Shown here: one piece after another, positions 57,766 through 64,000 of the stretch
Layout: each line of letters begins with the position of its first letter
Position numbering within the stretch: position 1 is the stretch's first letter
Source of the DNA: Candidatus Competibacteraceae bacterium
Lineage (GTDB): Bacteria > Pseudomonadota > Gammaproteobacteria > Competibacterales > Competibacteraceae
DNA: 64,000 nucleotides
Reading direction: 5' to 3'
Assembly: GCA_003989075.1 (NCBI GenBank)
Contig: RXIX01000003.1
Location: forward strand, 1-64,000
Made by a program: the position numbers and the translations under genes
The notes under the pieces: model-generated
Told to the model about the DNA's origin: nothing
The model's input: only the letters and a program-made list of their open reading frames with translations
Database searches by the model: none

Positions 57766-58716
57766 ATGACCACGGATGCGGCAGCATTCAAATTGAATTT
57801 CACTCTCGCCGGGATCGGCCGGGTGCTGCGGGCCATCGCGACCAATCAGGTGGCAGGCTGGTTTCCCGGCTGGTATGTGCGGATCACCGGGCAGACTGGA
57901 CGTGGTTCGGAACCGGAGACGCCCGCGCAGGTTGCGGCCTATTTTCGCACCTGCTTCGACGATTACCGGGCGCGCCTGGCGGCAGATGGCGATATCGTCA
58001 CCTGTCTGGCCGGCAAGACCGTGCTGGAATACGGTCCGGGCGATATGCCGGGTGTAGCGCTGTTGCTGCTGGCGCATGGCGCCGCACAGGTGATTTGCGT
58101 TGACCGCTTTCCGATGCTGCACCTGTCGGCGCGCAATGCCGCCGTGCTGGCGGAACTGCTGGCCGGGCTGGATGATGCGGCGCGCGCGCGGGTCCGCGCC
58201 TGCCTGCGCGATCCTGACGATCCGGCGCAGGGGTTTCGCCCGGAGCGGCTGCGCTATCAGGTTCAGGCCAGCGGCCTGTCGGAATTGAGCGACGCGGTGG
58301 ACCTGATCATCTCCCGGGCGGTGTTGGAGCATGTCAATGATCTACCGGCGTCCTTCGCCGACATGTACCGGGCGTTGCGACCGGGCGGGAGGATGCTGCA
58401 TCAGGTGGATTTGCGCAGCCACGGCCTGCATCGCCAGCACCCGCTGGATTTCCTGGTCTGGCCCGTGTGGCTATGGAACCTGATGTTCTCCAACAAGGGT
58501 ACGCCGAATCGCTGGCGGGTTGACCGCTACCGGGCACTGGTGGCGCAAAGCGGGTTTGTCGACATCCAGGTCGAGGCGACGCATCGCCTGGAATCAGCGC
58601 GGGTCGAAGCGATTCGCGCGCATCTGGCCGCACCGTTTCGCACCCTGCCCGCCGAGGATCTGGCCTGGTTGGGCTGCTGGCTGGCCGGGCGCAAGCCGTC
58701 CGGCGCTACGGTATGA
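57766..58716 (+). CDS. SAM-dependent methyltransferase
   Basis: 316 aa. Rossmann motif I VLEYGPGDMPGVALLLLAHG (about 86-105), acidic end of strand 2 ICVDRF, and the SRAVLEHVNDLPASF segment typical of class I methyltransferases. It lies 12 bases after the amidotransferase. Its place in the locus suggests methylation of the polysaccharide or lipid carrier. It is not one of the core XrtA genes I recognise. Confidence 0.82.
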   Translation: MTTDAAAFKLNFTLAGIGRVLRAIATNQVAGWFPGWYVRITGQTGRGSEPETPAQVAAYFRTCFDDYRARLAADGDIVTCLAGKTVLEYGPGDMPGVALLLLAHGAAQVICVDRFPMLHLSARNAAVLAELLAGLDDAARARVRACLRDPDDPAQGFRPERLRYQVQASGLSELSDAVDLIISRAVLEHVNDLPASFADMYRALRPGGRMLHQVDLRSHGLHRQHPLDFLVWPVWLWNLMFSNKGTPNRWRVDRYRALVAQSGFVDIQVEATHRLESARVEAIRAHLAAPFRTLPAEDLAWLGCWLAGRKPSGATV

Positions 58717-58756
58717 AAATCGACCCTGACCTTCACCGATCCCAACCCTGAATTCC

Positions 58757-59965
58757 ATGCGCATTCTTCATATTCTTGATCATTCGCTGCCGCTGCACAG
58801 TGGCTATACCTTCCGCACCGCAGCCATTCTGCGCGAGCAGCGGCGGCTGGGTTGGGAGACCTTCCATATCACCAGCGCCAAGCAGGGTGCGGTGGCAGCA
58901 CTGGAGGAAAGCGCCGCTGGTCTGCATTTTTTGCGCACGCCGCCGGAAACGGCGATCTGGGCACGCTGGCCGGTGCTGAATCAGGTGGCGGTGGTGAGCG
59001 GTCTGGAGCGCCGGTTGGCGGACGTGGTCGAGCAGGTGCGGCCCGATCTGCTGCACGCTCATTCGCCGGCCCTGAATGGTCTGGCGGCGCTGCGGATCGC
59101 CCGGCGTTTCAAGCTGCCGCTGGTGTATGAAGTACGCGCCTTCTGGGAAGACGCAGCGGTGGATCACGGCACAACGCGTGAGGGCAGTCTGCGTTATCGC
59201 CTGACCCGGGCGCTGGAAACCCATGTGCTGCAGCGGGCCAGTGCGGTGACCTGCATTTGCGAGGGTCTGCGCAACGATATCGTGGCGCGCGGCATCCCGG
59301 CCGGAAAGGTCACGGTGATTGCCAATGCCGTGGATGTCGAACAGTTCAGCCTGGGCGGTGCACCTGATCCGGAGTTGCGGGCGCAGCTCGGTCTGGATGG
59401 GACGCGGGTGCTGGGTTTCATCGGCAGTTTTTACGCCTACGAAGGGCTGGCGTTGCTGCTGGAGGGCCTGCCAGGTTTGCTCAAACAGCGGCCTGAGGTG
59501 CGGCTGCTGCTGGTGGGCGGTGGACCGCAGGAGCAGGCGCTGCGCGAGCAGGCGCGGGCGCTGGGCGTGGCCGATCGGGTGGTGTTTACGGGCCGGGTGC
59601 CGCATGCCGAGGTCAATCGCTACTACGATCTGATCGATGTGCTGGTGTATCCGCGCCTGTCGATGCGCCTGACCGAACTGGTCACGCCGCTGAAGCCGCT
59701 GGAGGCGATGGCACAGGGGCGGCTGTTCATCGCCTCCGACGTCGGCGGTCACCGGGAATTGATCCGCGATGGCGAGACCGGGGTGCTGTTCCGCGCTAGC
59801 GATGCCGCTGATCTGACCGCGAAAGCACTGGACCTGTTGAGCCAGCCCGAACGCTGGCCGGCGTTGAAGGCCCGTGGCCGGCGCTTCGTCGAGGAGGAGC
59901 GGACCTGGCGCAATAGCGTTGCGCGCTATGCGGATGTGTACACGACGCTGCGGGTGGTGCGATGA
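58757..59965 (+). CDS. XrtA-system glycosyltransferase (TIGR04063-like)
   Basis: 402 aa. MRILHILDHSLPLHSGYTFRT at the N terminus is typical of this exosortase A-associated GT4 family. GFIGSFYAYEGLALLLEGL (about 217-235) opens the C-terminal domain. It overlaps the next gene by four bases. Confidence 0.9.
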   Translation: MRILHILDHSLPLHSGYTFRTAAILREQRRLGWETFHITSAKQGAVAALEESAAGLHFLRTPPETAIWARWPVLNQVAVVSGLERRLADVVEQVRPDLLHAHSPALNGLAALRIARRFKLPLVYEVRAFWEDAAVDHGTTREGSLRYRLTRALETHVLQRASAVTCICEGLRNDIVARGIPAGKVTVIANAVDVEQFSLGGAPDPELRAQLGLDGTRVLGFIGSFYAYEGLALLLEGLPGLLKQRPEVRLLLVGGGPQEQALREQARALGVADRVVFTGRVPHAEVNRYYDLIDVLVYPRLSMRLTELVTPLKPLEAMAQGRLFIASDVGGHRELIRDGETGVLFRASDAADLTAKALDLLSQPERWPALKARGRRFVEEERTWRNSVARYADVYTTLRVVR

Positions 59966-61098
59966 CGGCGAACCCAGCCGAATGGCCTGGCATCCTGATG
60001 AGCGGGCCGTTGCCGCCACCGCCTGGGGGCATGGCCAGTGTACTGGCGATGCTGGCCGAATCCTCTCTGGCCAGGCGGGTCCGGCTGGAGCTGTTCGATA
60101 CCGCCAAGCGCACCCCGGAAGGCCGGTCGGCCTGGCAGGGCTGGGTGGCGCGCGCAAGCCTGATGCGGCGCTGGTGGCGCCAACTCGGTGAACTGCCGGC
60201 GGCGATCGCCCATATCCATACCTGCAGCGGTTTAACGTTCTTTCTGGATGGCCTGCTGGCGACGCTGGCGCGGGCGCGTGGTGTCCGGGTCATTCTGCAT
60301 GTGCATGGCGCCCGCTTCGATACCTTTCTTGACACGCTGGATCCGTTGCGCCGGCGTTGGGCACAGCAGATCGCGCGCCGCGCCGATCGGGTGGTGGTGT
60401 TGTCCGAGGAATGGCGCCAACGCCTGCAGACGCGTCTGCCCGGTGCGCGGCTGGACATCATCGAAAATGGCGTGCCGGTGCCGCTGCCGGTGTCGCGTCA
60501 GTACGAATCCGGTCCCGTGCGGGGCATTTTTCTCGGCTCCATCGGCCGGCGCAAAGGTGTGCCGCAATTGATTGAGGCGTTGGTCCAGGCCGCTGACGGC
60601 ATCAGTCTGCGCCTGGCGGGCGATGAGGAATATCCGGGTGACAGGTCCGCCATGCAGGCGCTGGCGCAGCAGCACGGGGTCGCGACGCGTCTGGAATTTG
60701 TTGGCGCAGTGAGCGGCACCGCCAAGGAAGCATTCCTGCGCGAGGCCGATTTCTTCGTGCTGCCGTCGTTGGCCGAGGGCCTGCCGATCAGTCTGCTGGA
60801 GGCCATGGCCAGTGGGCTGCCGGTGATTGCCACCACGGTGGGCGCTGTGCCGGCGGTGATCGAGCCCATGCGCAATGGCCTGCTGGTGGCGCCCGGCGCA
60901 GTAGTCGAGCTGCGTCAGGCGATGGAACGGCTGGCTGCCGATCCCGTATTGCGCAGCCGTCTTGGCGCGGCTGGGCGGGAAACCTGTATCGCGCGCTATG
61001 GTGTGGACCGTATGGCCGATGCCTGCGCGGCGCTTTATGCTGAACTGTGTCCGGCATTTGACTGGACGGTTTCTGGATTCCCGCCTTCGCGGGAATGA
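59962..61098 (+). CDS. GT4 glycosyltransferase
   Basis: 378 aa. MSGPLPPPPGGMASVLAML near the N terminus, HVHGARFDTF near 113, FLGSIGRRKGVPQLIEAL near 190, and LPSLAEGLPISLLEAMASGLPVIAT near 267-291 are GT4 features. The last residues (VSGFPPSRE) and the TGA come from a REP repeat at 61071-61100, so the natural C terminus was probably different. Confidence 0.88.
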   Translation: MTANPAEWPGILMSGPLPPPPGGMASVLAMLAESSLARRVRLELFDTAKRTPEGRSAWQGWVARASLMRRWWRQLGELPAAIAHIHTCSGLTFFLDGLLATLARARGVRVILHVHGARFDTFLDTLDPLRRRWAQQIARRADRVVVLSEEWRQRLQTRLPGARLDIIENGVPVPLPVSRQYESGPVRGIFLGSIGRRKGVPQLIEALVQAADGISLRLAGDEEYPGDRSAMQALAQQHGVATRLEFVGAVSGTAKEAFLREADFFVLPSLAEGLPISLLEAMASGLPVIATTVGAVPAVIEPMRNGLLVAPGAVVELRQAMERLAADPVLRSRLGAAGRETCIARYGVDRMADACAALYAELCPAFDWTVSGFPPSRE

Positions 61099-61162
61099 CG
61101 CGGGCGGGGGAAAGTTTCAATGTCAAGACACCTTCTGGATTCCCGCCTTCGCGGGAATGACG
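61071..61162. repeat. Two REP copies (TTCTGGATTCCCGCCTTCGC type)
   Basis: Identical 30-base units at 61071-61100 and 61133-61162 each contain ATTCCCGC-CTTC-GCGGGAAT, a nearly perfect 8-bp hairpin. This is the widespread ATTCCCGCnnnnGCGGGAAT REP. The first copy contains the stop codon of the upstream glycosyltransferase, and the second ends 31 bases before the next start. Confidence 0.92.
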
Positions 61163-61192
61163 GTCATCCAGAGGGGACTGGAGGATAGCGCC

Positions 61193-62557
61193 TTGATCCA
61201 GGCCGACGGGTATACCCGGTTCGTAGCGAATCTGCTGTTTCCGCTGCACGAGCGCCTTAAGGGGCATGATTCAGTACGACTGCGGCGCGAGCTGGAGGAG
61301 ACGCAATGGTGGCCGGTCGAGCGTCTGCGCCACTTGCAACTGACTCGGCTGCAAGCCATGCTGACCGAGGCAGGTCGCCATGTGCCCTATTACCAGCGGC
61401 TGTTTGCCGAGTGCGGTTTTGATCCCGCCGCCGTGCACAGTCTGGCGGATTTGTCGCGTCTGCCGTTTCTGACCAAGGCCGTGATCCGCGCGAACACCGA
61501 GGCGCTCAAGCACGAGCAGGCGCGTGGTCTGGCGCGCTTCAACACCGGTGGCAGTTCCGGCGAACCCCTGATCTTCTTCATCGGCACTGAGCGGGTCAGC
61601 CATGACGTTGCGGCAAAGTGGCGCGCAACCCGCTGGTGGGGCGTGGATATTGGCGATCCGGAAATCGTGGTTTGGGGTTCGCCCATCGAACTGGGTGGAC
61701 AGGATCGCATCAAGGCACTGCGCGATCGCCTGTTGCGGACGCGCCTGTTGCCGGCTTTTGAAATGAGCGAAGCCAGGCTGGATAGCTTCGTGGAGGCAAT
61801 CCGCGCCATGCGGCCGCGCATGCTGTTTGGCTATCCGAGTGCGCTGAGCCACATCGCCCGCCATGCCGAGAAGCGCGGCCAGCGTCTCGATGATCTGGGC
61901 ATCGCGGTGGCCTTCGTCACCAGTGAACGCCTGTATGACGAGCAGCGCGCTACGATCACGCGTGTGTTTGCCTGTCCAGTAGCTAATGGCTATGGGGGTC
62001 GCGATGCCGGGTTTATCGCCCATCAGTGTCCGCAGGGCGGCATGCACCTGACCGCCGAGGATGTGATTGTCGAAATCGTCGATGCCGAAGGTCAGGGAGT
62101 GCCGGTCGGCGTAGCCGGCGAAATTGTGGTGACCCATTTGGCGACTCGCGATTTTCCGTTCATTCGTTATCGGACCGGTGATATTGCGGTGCTGGATGAC
62201 CAGCCCTGTGCCTGTGGGCGTGGCTTGCCGCTGCTGCGCGAAATTCAGGGACGCACGACAGATTTCGTGGTGGCCGCTGATGGTACGGTGCTGCACGGGC
62301 TGGCGCTGATTTACACCCTGCGTGACATCGCGGGCATCGAATCCTTCAAGATCATCCAGGAATCGCGCGAGTGGCTGCGGGTGCAGGTGGTGCCGGGGGA
62401 AGGTCTGGATCTGGCTGCGGCGACCGCACGTATCGAACGTGAATTCCGCGCCCGCTTGGGTGCCGGGGTGCGGGTTGAGGTAAGCGCGGTCGCGGTGATC
62501 GCTGCCGAGGCCTCGGGCAAGTACCGCTATGTGGTCAGCAAGGTTGCTCCGGGCTGA
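61193..62557 (+). CDS. PaaK/CapK-like adenylate-forming ligase
   Basis: 454 aa from a TTG at 61193 with GGAGG about eight bases upstream. The open frame extends left through the REP copies, giving typical repeat peptides, so those are excluded. The ATP-binding NTGGSSGEPL (about 116-125) and later YGGRDAGFIAHQC and FIRYRTGD segments mark the phenylacetate-CoA ligase-like family. In polysaccharide loci such proteins (CapK) may activate an acyl substituent; the substrate is unknown. Confidence 0.88.
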   Translation: MIQADGYTRFVANLLFPLHERLKGHDSVRLRRELEETQWWPVERLRHLQLTRLQAMLTEAGRHVPYYQRLFAECGFDPAAVHSLADLSRLPFLTKAVIRANTEALKHEQARGLARFNTGGSSGEPLIFFIGTERVSHDVAAKWRATRWWGVDIGDPEIVVWGSPIELGGQDRIKALRDRLLRTRLLPAFEMSEARLDSFVEAIRAMRPRMLFGYPSALSHIARHAEKRGQRLDDLGIAVAFVTSERLYDEQRATITRVFACPVANGYGGRDAGFIAHQCPQGGMHLTAEDVIVEIVDAEGQGVPVGVAGEIVVTHLATRDFPFIRYRTGDIAVLDDQPCACGRGLPLLREIQGRTTDFVVAADGTVLHGLALIYTLRDIAGIESFKIIQESREWLRVQVVPGEGLDLAAATARIEREFRARLGAGVRVEVSAVAVIAAEASGKYRYVVSKVAPG

Positions 62558-62560
62558 ACC

Positions 62561-63889
62561 ATGCGCGACCTGATCCTGCTGCCCCTGGTCCTGATTGCTG
62601 CTGCCGTCGGCCTGGCGCATCCCTGGCAGGGCATTCTGGGCTGGGTGTGGGTGAGCGTGATGAATCCGCACCGGCTGACCTGGGGCTTCATGAGCAGTGC
62701 CCCCGTGGCGGCGCTGATCGGTGGCTGCGTACTGGTGGGTCTGTTCATCTCGCGTGATCGCAAGTCGCTGCCGCTGGTCGCGCCGGTTGGCTGGCTGATC
62801 CTGTTCATGATCTGGGTCAGCGTGACTTCGGTGTTTGCCCTGTTCCCGGACGAGGTCTACCCGATGTGGGACAAGGTCATGAAAATCATGTTCATGACCC
62901 TGGTGGCGACGGCGGTGCTGGAAACCCGCCAGCATGTGCATGCCCTGATCTGGATGCTGGTCATTTCACTGGGCTTTTTTGGCGTCAAGGGTGGCCTGTT
63001 CACTCTGGCGCATGGCGGCCATTATCAGGTGCGGGGCCCCGATAGCAGTTTCATCGGTCCCAATAATGAACTGGCGCTGGCGCTGGTGATGAGTATTCCA
63101 CTGATGCGCTATTGCCAGTTGCAGTTGCAGGCACAGGTGCAGGCGCAACAGGTCTGGCTGCGGCGGGGCCTGATCGTGGCCATGCTGCTGACCGGGCTGG
63201 CGGTGCTGGGCAGCCAGTCGCGCGGTGCCTTGGTGGCGGTCTCGGCCATGGCGCTGGCGCTGTGGTGGAACAGTTCGCGCAAGCTGGCGCTGGGCGTGGC
63301 GCTGGTGTTTCTGTCGCCGCTGATGCTGCTGTTCATGCCCGACAAATGGTGGGATCGGATGGCCACCATTCAGACCTACCATGAGGATGAGTCGGCGCTG
63401 GGTCGGATCAATGCCTGGAAAATGGCCTGGAACCTGGCGCGCGATCGTTTCTTCGGCGGTGGCTTCGAGATCTACAACGATTACGTCTTCCGTTTGTACG
63501 CGCCGACTCCCGAGGATGTGCATGCCGCGCACAGCATCTATTTCCAGGTGCTTGGCGAGCATGGCTTTGTTGGCCTGTTGATCTATCTGGCCTTTTGGAT
63601 CTCGGTCTGGCGGACGACCCGCTGGGTACAGCGCAACGCGGTTGGTGAGGAGTGGCGCTGGGCGGCCGATCTGTCCGGCATGGTGCGAGTCAGCCTGATT
63701 GGCTATGCGGTCGGCGGAGCCTTTCTCAGCCTGTCCTACTTTGATCTGCCGTATTACCTGATGGTGGCAATGGTGGTGGTGCGCTATAAGCTGATGCTTG
63801 ATCAAGCAGCGGTGCCGTATGGGTTGGTTCCGGGCGCAGGATGGCTGCGCAAGGCCGGTTCATCCAAAGGCAACGGAGCGCAGCGATGA
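62561..63889 (+). CDS. Wzy-like polymerase/O-glycosylation ligase of XrtA system
   Basis: 442 aa with about 11 membrane helices and the large loop near 230-340 typical of O-antigen ligases or polymerases (LGSQSRGALVAVSAMAL, then HSIYFQVLGEHGFVGLLIYL). It matches the TIGR03097-type exosortase A ligase. It would polymerise or transfer the polysaccharide at the periplasmic face. Its stop overlaps the next ATG (ATGA). Confidence 0.9.
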   Translation: MRDLILLPLVLIAAAVGLAHPWQGILGWVWVSVMNPHRLTWGFMSSAPVAALIGGCVLVGLFISRDRKSLPLVAPVGWLILFMIWVSVTSVFALFPDEVYPMWDKVMKIMFMTLVATAVLETRQHVHALIWMLVISLGFFGVKGGLFTLAHGGHYQVRGPDSSFIGPNNELALALVMSIPLMRYCQLQLQAQVQAQQVWLRRGLIVAMLLTGLAVLGSQSRGALVAVSAMALALWWNSSRKLALGVALVFLSPLMLLFMPDKWWDRMATIQTYHEDESALGRINAWKMAWNLARDRFFGGGFEIYNDYVFRLYAPTPEDVHAAHSIYFQVLGEHGFVGLLIYLAFWISVWRTTRWVQRNAVGEEWRWAADLSGMVRVSLIGYAVGGAFLSLSYFDLPYYLMVAMVVVRYKLMLDQAAVPYGLVPGAGWLRKAGSSKGNGAQR

Positions 63890-64000
63890 GTGCTACGGGT
63901 CTGCTTTATCGCCTGCTGGCACCCGCCGGTGTCCGTGGTCAGCTGGTAGTGCTGATTTTTCACCGGGTGCTGCCCGAGCCCGACGCGCTGCGTCCGGGTG
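63886..64000 (+). CDS. Polysaccharide deacetylase-like protein (partial)
   Basis: Only the first 38 codons are present. After MSATGLLYRLLAPAGVRGQL comes VVLIFHRVLPEPDAL, which matches the start of NodB-type deacetylases (HRV-type). Translation coupling with the Wzy-like gene is likely from the ATGA overlap. The family assignment rests on one motif. Confidence 0.6.
   Translation, partial: MSATGLLYRLLAPAGVRGQLVVLIFHRVLPEPDALRPG

Overview
The window looks like chromosomal DNA of a GC-rich gammaproteobacterium. Four conserved neighbourhoods support this: dapA-bamC divergent from gcvR-bcp, mutL-miaA-hfq-hflX-hflK-hflC followed by hisZ-purA, rnr-rlmB, and prkA(yeaG)-yeaH-spoVR. A full exosortase A (XrtA/PEP-CTERM) exopolysaccharide locus suggests a floc-, granule- or biofilm-forming environmental bacterium. 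A Competibacter-like or Thio-type gammaproteobacterium is possible, but the genus is a guess.

Layout. Positions 1-2800 are an accessory region: a small lipoprotein, then a TnpB-only IS200/IS605-type element with a divergent ribbon-helix-helix (RHH) gene. Its right end abuts, and supplies the stop codon of, a patatin-like lipoprotein gene. Positions 2.8-10.2 kb are mixed housekeeping and envelope genes (DUF4239, GlsB/YeaQ, a CPA2 antiporter, MsrB, MepA, an iron alcohol dehydrogenase fused to an SCP2 domain). Positions 10.2-15.0 kb hold the minus-strand stress operon prkA-yeaH-spoVR. It is preceded by a sigma-54-type promoter and tandem NtrC-like sites, consistent with nitrogen-starvation control of yeaGH in E. 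coli. Positions 15.6-22.4 kb hold an AI-2E/PerM transporter, a PAS-GGDEF diguanylate cyclase, cardiolipin synthase, a PIN-PhoH protein, PrxQ and GcvR.

Positions 22.6-38.9 kb are a long plus-strand housekeeping block: dapA, bamC, mutL, fpr, miaA, hfq, hflX, hflK, hflC, DUF2065, hisZ, purA, rnr and rlmB. A tRNA-Leu(CAG) lies on the opposite strand with a near-consensus sigma-70 promoter. Positions 38.9-43.3 kb are a minus-strand ABC exporter-like operon (ATPase, double-FtsX permease, AttH/CrtC-like lipocalin).

From 43.75 kb to the right edge runs the XrtA polysaccharide locus. In order it encodes an export lipoprotein, chain-length protein, tyrosine autokinase, outer-membrane beta-barrel, ATPase, deacetylase, FemAB-like protein, glycosyltransferase, exosortase A, glycosyltransferase, amidotransferase, methyltransferase, two glycosyltransferases, a PaaK/CapK-like ligase, a Wzy-like ligase and the start of a second deacetylase. 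Short palindromic repeats sit at several gene junctions here and supply gene ends and a ribosome binding site. The leader upstream carries what looks like a decayed TnpB guide-RNA/right-end relic.

Most interesting points: (1) the TnpB has the RuvC layout of the rearranged-catalytic-site subset related to Fanzor, and sits behind two overlapping palindromes shared with a divergent RHH gene; (2) sigma-54/NtrC signals lie upstream of prkA; (3) repeats shape gene ends and a translation start in the exopolysaccharide locus; (4) a solo TnpB-type RNA relic lies in that locus's leader.
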